In this document: positions 1 through 8,690 of the stretch, piece by piece
Layout of the letters: each line of letters begins with the position of its first letter
How positions within the stretch are numbered: the first letter of the stretch is position 1
Assembly: GCF_034347385.1 (NCBI RefSeq)
Contig: NZ_CP133777.1
Span: 620,001-684,000 of the forward strand
Length of the DNA: 64,000 nt
Source: Actimicrobium sp. CCC2.4
GTDB taxonomy: Bacteria > Pseudomonadota > Gammaproteobacteria > Burkholderiales > Burkholderiaceae_D
Reading direction: 5' to 3'
The notes under the pieces: generated by a model
The model's database searches: none
Told to the model about the DNA's origin: nothing
The model's input: only the letters and a program-made list of their open reading frames with translations
Made by a program: the position numbers and the translations under genes

Positions 1-16
1 CATAAAAATCAACGCA

Positions 17-925
17 TCAGTAGATTTTTTCTACCCGATACCCGCGCCGTGCCAGCAATGCCGGCACGCCTTCCGGTCCGGTCAGATGCAGCAAACCGAT
101 TGCCACGAACTGCTTTTTACCGCGCTGTCCCAGCCGCGCGATCGCAGCGGCCAGTAGCGGATTGCGCTGCGCCAGCAAGACCTCTTGCGTAAAGCGCGCT
201 GTCACGGTCGGCTCGGCCAGTTCTTCTGCGGTCAAGCGTTCCAGCGTTGCTCCATCGGCGCGTCCCCAGGCCGCCATCATCGTCGCCGCTTGCTGTACGG
301 TTTTGCCGTCGAGCAGTGACGCCAGACACTCACGCAGATACTGCTCCTGCTGCGCCGTATCGAGCGTATCGAACAGGCCGAACTGATACTCGGCGCTCTC
401 TAGCGCCAGCACCGGTTTGTCCGGCACCTGTGCCTGCAGATGCAGCTCGATGCCCTGTTCGCGCGCATAGCCGTGGCGTTCCAGCGTGAGTGCCAGCAAC
501 AGGTTGGCAATGGCCCACGGCTTCATGCCGGCGACGGCCCCCGGTGCCAGGTTCAGCCGGTCCAGCACTTGCTGTAATTGCCGCTGCGTATCGGCCGAAA
601 CGACCTGCCCGATGGTCTGTGGCGAACCCAGCATGCCGTGCCGCAAGAACGCTGCGCGCAAGGCGGACTGATCGGCCGGATCAAGCTCAAACACCAGCTG
701 ATCGGCCCCGGCGAGGGCGCGCATGACAATCGGTTCGAGCGGATAGAATGACGCCTGTCCGACATGCACGGTGCCAAACAGCCAGACAGTCTGACCATGC
801 TGCGTGGCGCGGTACAAGGTGCCGCGCGACGGGATGGCCGATGCGGGATTGGCGGTCGCCGGTCGCGCCAGCGCGTGACTACAGGCAAGCAACACCAACG
901 AGATAACTATCAAGGCAAGACGCAT
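17..925 (-). CDS. TraB/GumN family protein
   Basis: 302-residue protein of the TraB/GumN (PrgY) family, putative metal-dependent hydrolases of unproven substrate. The two family signatures are visible: GTVH near residues 51-54 and GLLH near residues 277-280. The N-terminus (MRLALIVISLVLLAC) is a signal sequence; the Cys at residue 15 could make it a lipoprotein, though LLAC is a weak lipobox. The frame is open far upstream (to 1636), but that stretch is the antisense of the next gene. I chose the ATG at 925 because it begins directly with the signal sequence. It is transcribed divergently from the HAD gene, with only 21 bases between start codons. Confidence 0.85.
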   Translation of the reverse strand: MRLALIVISLVLLACSHALARPATANPASAIPSRGTLYRATQHGQTVWLFGTVHVGQASFYPLEPIVMRALAGADQLVFELDPADQSALRAAFLRHGMLGSPQTIGQVVSADTQRQLQQVLDRLNLAPGAVAGMKPWAIANLLLALTLERHGYAREQGIELHLQAQVPDKPVLALESAEYQFGLFDTLDTAQQEQYLRECLASLLDGKTVQQAATMMAAWGRADGATLERLTAEELAEPTVTARFTQEVLLAQRNPLLAAAIARLGQRGKKQFVAIGLLHLTGPEGVPALLARRGYRVEKIY

Positions 926-946
926 GCACGCTTTCAGAAAAAAATC

Positions 947-1672
947 ATGGGGATAACCTGGCTGTTCGACCTCGACAACACCTTGCACGATGCGTCGCAT
1001 GCGATCTTCCCGGCCATCAACGTCAACATGAACCGGGTGATCGCGCAGGTGCTGTCGGATGCCGGCGCGCCGGCCACGCCGGCCGATGTCGATGCGGCCC
1101 GGATCGCCTATTGGCAGCGCTACGGCGCGACGCTGCTCGGGATGGTCAAGCATCACCAGATGCACCCCGACACCTTCCTGCACGAAGCCCACCTGTTCGA
1201 TGACTTGGCGTCGATGATACGCGCCGAACGTGGTCTGGCCGGATTGCTGCGCCGCCTGCCGGGACGCAAGATCCTGCTGACCAACGCGCCCAAGCGCTAT
1301 TCGCAGGACGTGATGCGCCATCTCGGCCTGCAGCGCCATTTTGCCCGCCACGTGGCGATCGAATCGATGCGCGTGCATGGCCAGCTGCGGCCCAAGCCAT
1401 CGCGGCCGATGCTGCGCAAACTGCTGGCGCGCGAAGGCTTGCAGGCCAGCCGTTGCGTGCTGGTCGAAGACACCCCGATGAACCTGAAAGCAGCCCGCGT
1501 GCTCGGTATCCGCACGGTGCTGGTGACCCAGTACCTGCCTGTCGCGCACCGGTCCGGGCCATCGACCTTCGTCAAGCGTCCGGCCGGCATCGACGTCAAG
1601 GTGCGCTCCGTCAAACGGCTGGCCGGACACCTGCACCGCTTGCGCTCACGGATTGCCGACCATGACGACTGA
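947..1672 (+). CDS. HAD-superfamily pyrimidine 5'-nucleotidase
   Basis: 241 residues. Motif I is FDLDNT (Asp8 nucleophile, Asp10 acid/base), motif II is LLTNAP, and the later Lys and VLVEDTP motif supply the remaining catalytic groups. The layout matches the SDT1-type pyrimidine 5'-nucleotidases that dephosphorylate UMP/CMP; the substrate is inferred from family only. The ATG at 947 immediately precedes the first beta strand; upstream in-frame codons are antisense to the TraB-like gene. The stop overlaps the start of pabBC by 11 bases, so the two genes are probably cotranscribed. Confidence 0.85.
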   Translation: MGITWLFDLDNTLHDASHAIFPAINVNMNRVIAQVLSDAGAPATPADVDAARIAYWQRYGATLLGMVKHHQMHPDTFLHEAHLFDDLASMIRAERGLAGLLRRLPGRKILLTNAPKRYSQDVMRHLGLQRHFARHVAIESMRVHGQLRPKPSRPMLRKLLAREGLQASRCVLVEDTPMNLKAARVLGIRTVLVTQYLPVAHRSGPSTFVKRPAGIDVKVRSVKRLAGHLHRLRSRIADHDD

Positions 1673-3494
1673 CCACGTTGACAGTGTTTTTGCATTGCTC
1701 GATGACAGCAGTGCCAGCGCCACCGAACCGCGCTCGCGGCTCTACACCGGCTGGCTGCGCACCCTGTCGTGCGAGACGCCCGAAGAGTTGCCGGCATTGC
1801 TGGCCGGATTGCAGCAAGCGGGCCAGCATGCAGTGCTGCTGATGACCTACGAACTGGGTGCCGCGATGCACGGCGTGGCACCCCGCGCCGGCACCGGCGC
1901 GCTGGCCCAAGTGCTGCTGTTTGCGCGGTGTCAGCAGTTGTCCGCTGCCGCCGCACATGACTGGCTGCAAGCCCGCGCCGGCAGCGCACCGGCCGGCGTC
2001 GCCGGTCTGCACGACAGCATCGATGATGCGACCTTCACGCAGCACCTTGCGCGCATCCGCAGCTACATCGCCGCCGGCGATACCTACCAGGTCAATTACA
2101 CCTACCGCGTGCGCTTCGATGCCTTCGGTACGCTGGCCGCGTTGTATCTGCGCCTGCGCGCGCGCCAGCCGGTGCCGTATGGCGCGCTGGTGGCGCTGCC
2201 GGATGGCACGGCCTTGCTGTCGCTGTCGCCCGAGCTGTTTGTCCGGCATGTCGATGGCGCCTTGCTGGCGCAACCGATGAAGGGCACCGCACCGGCCACC
2301 GGCGTCCCGCTGCAGGATGCGGTCAGCGCCACCCGGCTGGCCGCCGACCCGAAGAACCGCGCCGAAAATCTGATGATCGTCGATCTGCTGCGCAATGACC
2401 TCAGCCGCATCGCCGCGCTCGGATCGGTCGCCGTGCCGCAGCTCTTCGAGGTCACGCGCTTTTCCGGCGTGTTGCAAATGACCTCGACCATCACCGCCCG
2501 CCTGCATCCCGATGCCACGCTCGATCAGGTGGTCGACGCGATCTATCCGTGCGGCTCGATCACCGGTGCGCCGAAGTTGCGCACGATGCAGATCATCCGC
2601 GAACTCGAACCTGATGCCCGCGGTATCTACACCGGCGCGATCGGCTGGTTCGATGCAGCGCAGACCGGGCAAGGCATCGGTAACTTTTGCCTGTCGGTGC
2701 CGATCCGCACGCTGGTGCTGCAGGCGCCGGACGTCAGCGGCGTGCGCCGTGGCGAAATGGGCATCGGTGCCGGCATCGTCTTCGACAGTGTCGCCGCCGA
2801 CGAGCACGCCGAATGCGCGCTGAAGGCCCGCTTCCTGACTGCGATGCCGAATGACTTCGCGCTATTTGAAACGATGGCGGTCACGCGCGATGGCGGCTGT
2901 GCATTGCTGGCGCGGCACCTGCGCCGCTTGATGGCATCGGCCGCGTATTTCGGCTTTGTCTGGAACGAGGAGGCGGTGCGCGCGAGCGTCCTGCAAACCT
3001 GCGCCGCACTGCCCGACAACCAGCCGCACCGTCTGCGCCTGGCGCTGGACTGGCATGGTCACTGCATCGTCACGACCGGCGTGCTGCAGCCCTGGCCGGG
3101 TGTCGCGCGGCTGCTGCTGGCAGCGCAGCCGACCGCCTCGGCCGACCTGTTCCTGCGGCACAAGACCACGCAGCGCGCGCAGTACGACGCCGCCTGGCGC
3201 GCGGCCGAAGCGCAGGGCGCGTTCGACATGCTGTTCTGTAACGAGCGCGGCGAAGTCACCGAAGGCGCGCGCAGCAATGTGTTCGCACAGATCGACGGCC
3301 GCTGGGTCACGCCACCGCTGTCGGCCGGCGTGCTGCCGGGCGTAATGCGCGCGCAATTGCTGGACGATCCGCAGTGGGATGCCAGTGAACGCACGCTGAC
3401 GCTGGCCGATTTGCAGCAGGCCGACCGGCTGGTGTTGTGCAATGCGTTGCGCGGGGTCTTGCCGGCGATGCTGGTTGATCCGACTCTGGAATGA
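1662..3494 (+). CDS. pabB: Bifunctional aminodeoxychorismate synthase component I / aminodeoxychorismate lyase (PabB-PabC fusion)
   Basis: About 610 residues. The N-terminal ~390 residues are a chorismate-binding PabB domain: the PMKGT motif near residue 207 carries the lysine expected in PabB-type enzymes, followed by NLMIVDLLRNDL and CGSITGAPK. From about residue 394 a class IV aminotransferase-like PabC domain follows (FALFETM, a lysine in RHKTTQR, then GEVTEGARSNVF). Together with a glutamine amidotransferase subunit (not in this window) it would make p-aminobenzoate for folate. The ATG at 1662 is preferred over a TTG three codons earlier. It overlaps the nucleotidase gene. Confidence 0.93.
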   Translation: MTTDHVDSVFALLDDSSASATEPRSRLYTGWLRTLSCETPEELPALLAGLQQAGQHAVLLMTYELGAAMHGVAPRAGTGALAQVLLFARCQQLSAAAAHDWLQARAGSAPAGVAGLHDSIDDATFTQHLARIRSYIAAGDTYQVNYTYRVRFDAFGTLAALYLRLRARQPVPYGALVALPDGTALLSLSPELFVRHVDGALLAQPMKGTAPATGVPLQDAVSATRLAADPKNRAENLMIVDLLRNDLSRIAALGSVAVPQLFEVTRFSGVLQMTSTITARLHPDATLDQVVDAIYPCGSITGAPKLRTMQIIRELEPDARGIYTGAIGWFDAAQTGQGIGNFCLSVPIRTLVLQAPDVSGVRRGEMGIGAGIVFDSVAADEHAECALKARFLTAMPNDFALFETMAVTRDGGCALLARHLRRLMASAAYFGFVWNEEAVRASVLQTCAALPDNQPHRLRLALDWHGHCIVTTGVLQPWPGVARLLLAAQPTASADLFLRHKTTQRAQYDAAWRAAEAQGAFDMLFCNERGEVTEGARSNVFAQIDGRWVTPPLSAGVLPGVMRAQLLDDPQWDASERTLTLADLQQADRLVLCNALRGVLPAMLVDPTLE

Positions 3495-3517
3495 TGCGGA
3501 TCGGTGTCGTTGTCTTG

Positions 3518-4402
3518 TTACCGCGATTTGACCGGGGCTGAGTTGCCCTGCCCGAACGTCACCAGCCAGGTCGCCAGCACCACCAGCGCACAGCCGGCCA
3601 GCGTGGTCTGGTTGATCACTTCATCGAGGAACAGCGCGCCCCACAGCAACGCAAACAGCGGGATCAGGAACGTCACCGTCATGCTGCGCGTCGGGCCGAT
3701 ATCGGCCAGCAGCCGGAAGTACAGGAAGTACGCCACCGCGCTGCACAGCACCGCCAGCACCACGACCAGCATCAGGATGTGCAGCGTCGGTTCGCCGCGC
3801 AACGGCGACAGCGGCACCACCGGGATCAGCACCAGCGCTGCGCCGAGCTGCGAGCCGGTTGCCATCAGCCCCGGCGGGATGCCGGCGGCGCGCAGTTTCG
3901 AATACGCCCCCGAGCAGGCATAGCAGATCGCCGCCAGCGCACAGGCCGACGCCGCCAGCAACACTTGCGGCGAAAACGTCACCGGCCCGAGTCGCACCAG
4001 CAGCGCCACGCCCGAAATCCCGATCAGCAAACCGATGGCCTTGCGCAGAGTCATGGTCTCGCCCAGCACGGCGATGCCGACCAGCGCGCCCCACAGCGGC
4101 GTGGTCGCATTGACGATCGCCGAATAGCCGGACGGCAGCGTCAGCGCCGCATACGCATACAGCGCCGCCGGCAGCGCCGAATTGACGCCGCCGATGAGCA
4201 GATACTGGCGCCAGTTAGCCTTGAACTGCATGGATTGCCGGGTCGCCAGCATGAAGGCCAGCATCACCAGTCCGGCGATACCGACGCGCAGTTCCGCCGT
4301 CCACAGCGGCCCCAGTACGGGGGCGATGACGCGCATGAACAGGAACGACGCGCCCCAGATAGCGGCGAGGGAGAGCAAACGGATCAGATCGATGGGACGC
4401 AT
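3518..4402 (-). CDS. DMT superfamily transporter (EamA domain), copy 1
   Basis: 294 residues, about ten hydrophobic segments arranged as two EamA repeats (LLSLAAIWGASFLFMR in the first, LLAASACALAAICYACSG opening the second). These are inner-membrane drug/metabolite exporters; the substrate cannot be told from sequence. The ATG at 4402 starts directly at the first membrane helix. The frame is open upstream into the AAAACCC array and would add an artefactual FGFWVLG repeat, so I reject the longer form. A second EamA gene lies upstream on the same strand beyond a repeat-rich spacer. Confidence 0.88.
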   Translation of the reverse strand: MRPIDLIRLLSLAAIWGASFLFMRVIAPVLGPLWTAELRVGIAGLVMLAFMLATRQSMQFKANWRQYLLIGGVNSALPAALYAYAALTLPSGYSAIVNATTPLWGALVGIAVLGETMTLRKAIGLLIGISGVALLVRLGPVTFSPQVLLAASACALAAICYACSGAYSKLRAAGIPPGLMATGSQLGAALVLIPVVPLSPLRGEPTLHILMLVVVLAVLCSAVAYFLYFRLLADIGPTRSMTVTFLIPLFALLWGALFLDEVINQTTLAGCALVVLATWLVTFGQGNSAPVKSR

Positions 4403-4515
4403 GGAGTACTCGGCAAAGGGGAGGGCGGGGACGCAGTGACGGCGAACAGTCGCGGCAGGATAGCCGATCAGCGTGTAGCGTGCCGATTCGGCGTGGTCTC
4501 GTCGACAAGCTCCCT

Positions 4516-4556
4516 TCGACAAGTTCAGGGCGAACGGTTTATGGTGCATCAACCTC
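4516..4556 (+). repeat. Interspersed repeat flank, copy A
   Basis: A 41-nt stretch beginning TCGACAAGTTCAGGGCGAAC that abuts heptamer array A. The segment at 4998-5038 matches it at 36 of 41 positions in the same orientation. Its first half also occurs inverted near 10716-10740. This sequence resembles a short intergenic repeat I associate with several proteobacterial genomes, but copy number in this genome is not visible here. Confidence 0.75.
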
Positions 4557-4639
4557 AAAACCCAAAACCCAAAACCCAAAACCCAAAACCCAAAACCCAA
4601 AACCCAAAACCCAAAACCCAAAACCCAAAACCCAAAACC
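4557..4639 (+). repeat. AAAACCC heptamer tandem array A
   Basis: Eleven uninterrupted copies of AAAACCC (4557-4633) plus a partial twelfth. It lies about 155 bp upstream of the EamA copy 1 start codon. Perfect repetition suggests recent expansion and likely length variability between strains. Confidence 0.95.
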
Positions 4640-4743
4640 AGACCACCGTCGTATTCCAACCATTACGCTCGCGCAAAGCGAGCCCGACCGTCGCCCAAAT
4701 ACCAAGGCTGTGTTTGGTGTTGAATTCCGCATAAAAGACTGCT

Positions 4744-4838
4744 GCCGAAATCAGGGTGCCAAAAGTGGATAAGAAGGCCGCACTGTCTGAGCGAAGCGAG
4801 TTTGCGGCCTTCCCACTTTTGGCACTCTGATTTCGGGA
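4744..4838. repeat. Long imperfect inverted repeat (hairpin element)
   Basis: The left arm around 4745-4783 (CGAAATCAGGGTGCCAAAAG onward) is complementary to the right arm around 4803-4834, with one substitution and a small insertion. The loop contains CTGAGCGAAGCGAG. Either strand would form a stem of roughly 30 bp. It looks like a mobile intergenic repeat rather than a terminator: no T-run follows on either strand. Confidence 0.75.
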
Positions 4839-4880
4839 ACCCGAAGGGCAGCGGTCTGCGGTCGCCTTTTTCTTGGTTAC

Positions 4881-4906
4881 CTTCTTTTTGGCGAAGCAAA
4901 AAGAAG
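4881..4906. repeat. Perfect inverted repeat CTTCTTTTTG/CAAAAAGAAG
   Basis: Ten-base perfect arms (4881-4890 and 4897-4906) around the hexamer GCGAAG. It is part of the same repeat block as the larger hairpin upstream. The A/T-rich arms could act as a weak terminator, but no gene end is adjacent. Confidence 0.75.
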
Positions 4907-4997
4907 TGACCGGCTGCCGGGCCGCCCCCGGCTTGGTCATGACGGGGCACCGGCATTTTTAGCACCCGACGGCCATACCGCGCAGTTGGGTGCATCG

Positions 4998-5038
4998 TCG
5001 ACAAGCTCAGGGCGAACGGTTTGTGGGGCACCAACCTT
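4998..5038 (+). repeat. Interspersed repeat flank, copy B
   Basis: Direct-orientation relative of the 4516-4556 segment (36/41 identical), again immediately followed by an AAAACCC array. The same flank-plus-array composite therefore occurs twice, 482 bp apart. Confidence 0.75.
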
Positions 5039-5122
5039 AAAACCCAAAACCCAAAACCCAAAACCCAAAACCCAAAACCCAAAACCCAAAACCCAAAACC
5101 CAAAACCCAAATCCCAAATCCC
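5039..5122 (+). repeat. AAAACCC heptamer tandem array B
   Basis: Ten perfect AAAACCC copies (5039-5108) followed by two AAATCCC variants (5109-5122). It ends 36 bp past the stop of EamA copy 2. The variant units at one end differ from array A, so the arrays have diverged or expanded independently. Confidence 0.95.
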
Positions 5123-5158
5123 AACGCATTGGCTACGAGCCCGCCACCAGCCCGGAGC

Positions 5159-6070
5159 TCACGTTTCAACCTTCAGCGCGTCTTCCGGCACCGCCTGCGA
5201 CGCCGACAGCACCAGCCCCATCGCCATCAGCACGATGGCTGCACCGGCCAGCGTCGCCATACCGACTGGTTCACCGAGAAACAGATACCCCCACAGCATG
5301 CTAAACAGCGGAATCAAAAACGCCACCGACATCGCCCGGGTCGGTCCGATGCGCACGATCAGCGGAATGAACAGCGCCTGCGCCACGCCCGACGACAGCA
5401 GCGCCAGGCTGGTCACGCTGAGGATGGTGCGGGTCGATGGCCACACCGGTGGCAGCACGAACGGCAACAAGGGCAGCATCACCAGCGCACCCAGTACCAT
5501 CGAACCGGTGGCCATGCCGATCGGATGGATGTGATGACCATCGGCGCTGTACCCGGTCTTGCGCACGATGATGCTGGACACCGCATAACAGGCCGCCGCG
5601 AACAGGCAGGCTGCCGCCGCCAGCAGCACCCGGGCATCGAGCACCAGCGCACCGGCCCCGACCAGCACCGCCACGCCGGCAATGCCCAGCGCCAGTCCGG
5701 CCAGCTTTTGCACCGAAAGGCGCTCGGACAGCCAGAGCACCGAAAACAGCGCACCGAATAGCGGGCTGGTCGAATTGAGTACCGCCGAGTAGGCCGCCGG
5801 CAAATACTGCGACGCGTACGAAAAACACGAGAACGGAATCACCGCCGCGAACACCGCCACCAGAAAATACGGCCGCAGATTGCGCCGCCATTGCATCGGC
5901 ACACGGATCAGTCGCGCATACGCCAGCATCGCCACGCCGGCCAGCGAGACCCGCAGCAGCGCGGTCATTAGCGGGCCGATTTCGGGCACCGCAATGCGCA
6001 GGAAAATGAACGAGCAACCCCACAGCGCCGCCAGAAAAACCAGCTTGAAGACATCCGTCGGCGTCATCAT
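5159..6070 (-). CDS. DMT superfamily transporter (EamA domain), copy 2
   Basis: 303 residues, ten predicted membrane segments in two EamA repeats (LVFLAALWGCSFIFLRI at the N-terminus; LLAAAACLFAAACYAVSS opening the second half). It is a diverged paralogue of the gene at 3518-4402, sharing motifs such as IGPTR and FLIPLF in the last third. Substrate unknown. The start ATG at 6070 overlaps the stop of the MFS gene (ATGA), indicating cotranscription and translational coupling. A second ATG follows immediately. Confidence 0.88.
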   Translation of the reverse strand: MMTPTDVFKLVFLAALWGCSFIFLRIAVPEIGPLMTALLRVSLAGVAMLAYARLIRVPMQWRRNLRPYFLVAVFAAVIPFSCFSYASQYLPAAYSAVLNSTSPLFGALFSVLWLSERLSVQKLAGLALGIAGVAVLVGAGALVLDARVLLAAAACLFAAACYAVSSIIVRKTGYSADGHHIHPIGMATGSMVLGALVMLPLLPFVLPPVWPSTRTILSVTSLALLSSGVAQALFIPLIVRIGPTRAMSVAFLIPLFSMLWGYLFLGEPVGMATLAGAAIVLMAMGLVLSASQAVPEDALKVET

Positions 6071-7248
6071 GTGAGCGCCCGTTGGCGTGATGCCAGCAGC
6101 GCGGCGACCAGTAGCGCCAGCGCCGAAAACACCAACCCGCGCTGCAGGCCGCCGGGGCCGTCGGCGATCCAGCCGACCACGCCGGGACCGACGATCTGGC
6201 CGAACGCAAACACACTCGTGAAGGCGCCGATGCCACCCGACCAGGCCGCCATCGGCGCGTTATGCCGCACCAGCGCGGTCGATGACGCCACCACCGACAG
6301 GAACACGCCGCCAAACAGCAGGCCCGAACCGAACACCAGCAGCGGTTGCGCAGTCAGTGCCGGCAGCAACGTGGCGATCGCCAGCAAGCCATTGAGCAGC
6401 GCCATCGCCCGTCCGCCGCGACTGCGGTCGAGCAGGCCGGCCCAGATGCGCGAGGACGCCATCACCGCCAGCCCGAGTCCGGTATAGAACAGCGTGATCA
6501 GCGACGCCGACATGCCCTGCTCGCGCAGCAGCGCCACGACGAAGGTCATGTAGCCGATGTAACCGACCCCGAACATGAAATAGCCGGCCAGGCCGAAGCG
6601 CAACGGTCGCCAGTCGAAGCGGTCATGCACGCTGGCCGGCGCTGACTTGCCATCGATGCTGCGCACCGGCAGCGCCATCACGGCAGTGGCCAGCAAACAC
6701 ATTGCGCCCAGCGCCAGCCAGGCCCATTGCCAGGCGTGCACGCTGCCGTGCGCCAGCGATGCGGTGGCCGGCACCAGCAAGGCTGACAGCACGATGCCAA
6801 AGCCGGTGCCGCCGTAATAGATACCGATCAGCAGACCGGCCCGTTGCGGATGCAGCGATCCCAGTCGCGCCGCCAGCACGCCACCGGTGACGAAGATCAG
6901 CGCACTGGCAATCCCGGCCAGCAATCGTTGCACCAGCAGGATAGTGGCATCGGTCACCAGTCCCGATCCGAGCAGGAATAAGGCTGTGAGCAAGGCACCG
7001 GCCAGCAGCACGGTCTGCGCGCCAAAGCGTCGCATCAGCGCCGGCGTGGCCAGCGCACCGATCAGGTAACCGAGGGCATTGGCGGTGTTCATCGCGCCGG
7101 CCAGCAGGTAGGACCAATCGAGGTCGGCGCGCATCGGCGGCAGCAGCAGCGCATAAGAAAAGCGCGACATGCCCAGCGAGACAGCAGCACCGAGCGACAG
7201 GGCAAAGGCAATCGCCAGCGGGTGGGTGTGAGCGCGGTCGTTAGGCAT
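6067..7248 (-). CDS. YbfB/YjiJ-type MFS transporter
   Basis: 393 residues with twelve hydrophobic segments and the overall pattern of the YbfB/YjiJ branch of the major facilitator superfamily (ALSLGAAVSLGMSRFSYALL at the start, GYLIGALATPALMRRFG after the second helix). Substrate unknown. I use the ATG at 7248, which gives a short hydrophilic N-terminus before helix 1; a longer in-frame form to 7401 lacks transporter features. First gene of a probable two-gene unit with EamA copy 2. Confidence 0.85.
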   Translation of the reverse strand: MPNDRAHTHPLAIAFALSLGAAVSLGMSRFSYALLLPPMRADLDWSYLLAGAMNTANALGYLIGALATPALMRRFGAQTVLLAGALLTALFLLGSGLVTDATILLVQRLLAGIASALIFVTGGVLAARLGSLHPQRAGLLIGIYYGGTGFGIVLSALLVPATASLAHGSVHAWQWAWLALGAMCLLATAVMALPVRSIDGKSAPASVHDRFDWRPLRFGLAGYFMFGVGYIGYMTFVVALLREQGMSASLITLFYTGLGLAVMASSRIWAGLLDRSRGGRAMALLNGLLAIATLLPALTAQPLLVFGSGLLFGGVFLSVVASSTALVRHNAPMAAWSGGIGAFTSVFAFGQIVGPGVVGWIADGPGGLQRGLVFSALALLVAALLASRQRALT

Positions 7249-7440
7249 CGGAGAAAAAAGGGGACGACAGGGAAGAGGCCGAGTGTAAGGGTTTTCCGAT
7301 GCGACGTTGCCATTCGGGGCGCGGCAGAGAAATGAATAATATTTTTGCGTTGCTGCATCCGGTCCGGAAAGCCCTGCGTAGTGAAGGGTAAGACGCCGCA
7401 CTGTGCGCCTTTCAAACCTTAACCCCTCTTGGAGAATTTC

Positions 7441-7983
7441 ATGACCCGTCCACTGATCGCCATTGCCGCCGTTTCCCTTGTTACCCTGTTGTCCGCCTGT
7501 TCGACGATGGGCCCGATGTCGATGGCCACGCCGGATGCGCCGGCTGCCGTGACCGTCCCGGCCGGCAACAAGGTGGCGATGATGGCCGTCGGTGCCGGTG
7601 ACCTGAACTACGAATGCCGCGCCAAGGCCGACATGCCGGGCGCGTTTGCCTGGGTCTTCACCGGTCCTGACGCGCTGCTGCTCGACAAGAACAAGGCCAC
7701 CGTCGGCAAATACTACGGTGGCCCGACCTGGGAATCGAAAGATGGCAGCAAGGTCAGCGGCAAACAGCTCGCCGTGTCACCGGGCGTCGCCGGCGCGATC
7801 CCGCTGCAACTGGTCCAGGCCAGCCCGGCCATGGGTAGCGGTGCCATGACCGGCGTGACCTACATCCAGCGCCTCAATACCACTGGCGGCGTGGCACCGG
7901 CCGATGTCTGCAACCAGGCTGCTGCAGGTAGCAAGAAGCTGGTCAAGTACCAGGCGGATTATTACTTTTACAAAGCCATCTGA
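7441..7983 (+). CDS. DUF3455 domain lipoprotein
   Basis: 180 residues. A signal peptide ends in the lipobox LSAC (Cys near residue 20), so the mature protein is probably an acylated envelope protein. The rest matches DUF3455-type proteins of unknown function (LNYECRAKAD, WVFTGPDALLLD, GPTWESKDGSKV, YQADYYFYK). GGAG lies 10 bases upstream of the ATG at 7441; a TTG four codons earlier is inside that Shine-Dalgarno region and is rejected. The sigma/anti-sigma pair follows after 146 bp. Confidence 0.85.
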   Translation: MTRPLIAIAAVSLVTLLSACSTMGPMSMATPDAPAAVTVPAGNKVAMMAVGAGDLNYECRAKADMPGAFAWVFTGPDALLLDKNKATVGKYYGGPTWESKDGSKVSGKQLAVSPGVAGAIPLQLVQASPAMGSGAMTGVTYIQRLNTTGGVAPADVCNQAAAGSKKLVKYQADYYFYKAI

Positions 7984-8129
7984 TGGTGACCGGCACAGGA
8001 TATTTGCGTAATTGAAAGTAGCGATCATCACCGTTATTGTTGGGGCCTTTCCCCTTTCGCGGATTTCCCTGTGCAGACGACTATTGCGGCGACGATGGAC
8101 GGTATCGCGGCTTCCGGAGGAGGCGCGCG

Positions 8130-8690
8130 ATGCTGACCGCAGACGCCGGTTTTGACTACGAGGCGCAGCTATTTGCCTGCGCTGCTGGCGACGAAAGTGC
8201 GTTGCGCCGCTTGTATGACCGCGAGGCGCGCTGGCTGCTCGGCGTGGCGCTGCGCATCGTGGTGCGGCGCGAGCTAGCCGATGAAGTGGTGCACGACGCC
8301 TTTCTGCGTATCTGGCAAAAGTCGGGCACGTATAGCCCGGCGCTCGGCTCGGCACGCGGCTGGATTTATAGCGTGGTGCGTCATCGTGCGCTCGACGTGG
8401 TGCGTCAGTTGCGCCGCGATCCGGCGCTGCCGGGGGCTGACGACGCGGTACTCGACGACGTCGCTGACGAAGCCGACGATCCGCTGCAAAGTCTCAGCCG
8501 CGGGCGCGACAACAGCGCACTGCACCTGTGCCTGCAACAACTCGACGATGACAAGCGGGCCTGCATTTTGCTGGCCTATCTCGACGGCTTTTCGCAAACC
8601 CAGATCGCCAGTTCGCTGGCGCGGCCACTGGGTACCATCAAGGCATGGACCCGGCGCGGCTTGCTGGCTTTAAAGGATTGCCTCTCATGA
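8130..8690 (+). CDS. ECF-family RNA polymerase sigma factor
   Basis: 186 residues with sigma region 2 (LYDREARWLLGVALRIV then ELADEVVHDAFLRIW) and region 4 helix-turn-helix (LDGFSQTQIASSLARPLGTI). This is the SigK/RpoE-like group usually paired with an RskA-type anti-sigma factor. A strong GGAGGAGG precedes the ATG at 8130; an in-frame upstream ATG at 8037 lacks this and lies in low-quality sequence. The stop overlaps the anti-sigma start (ATGA). Confidence 0.9.
   Translation: MLTADAGFDYEAQLFACAAGDESALRRLYDREARWLLGVALRIVVRRELADEVVHDAFLRIWQKSGTYSPALGSARGWIYSVVRHRALDVVRQLRRDPALPGADDAVLDDVADEADDPLQSLSRGRDNSALHLCLQQLDDDKRACILLAYLDGFSQTQIASSLARPLGTIKAWTRRGLLALKDCLS

Larger units (their letters stand above)
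4403..5158. other. Repeat-rich intergenic block (756 bp) between two EamA genes
   Basis: No credible gene. It holds two AAAACCC heptamer arrays, each preceded by a related ~41-nt flank, and between them a hairpin-rich segment (annotated separately). Open frames exist across it in several phases only because a 7-base period has no stop codon. Their translations are FGFWVLG or NPKPKTQ heptad repeats and low-quality sequence. Confidence 0.85.

Noticed and set aside
1611-2807. 398-residue minus-strand frame opposite pabBC
   Set aside because: Antisense of a gene with clear catalytic motifs; composition is His/Arg/Gln-rich shadow sequence.
4557-5122. CRISPR array
   Set aside because: Repeat units are 7 bases and contiguous, with no spacers and no cas genes.
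4539-5534. Several open frames translating the AAAACCC arrays as FGFWVLG or NPKPKTQ repeat proteins
   Set aside because: A seven-base repeat is stop-free in all phases; no Shine-Dalgarno, no homology, and frames extend through non-coding hairpins.
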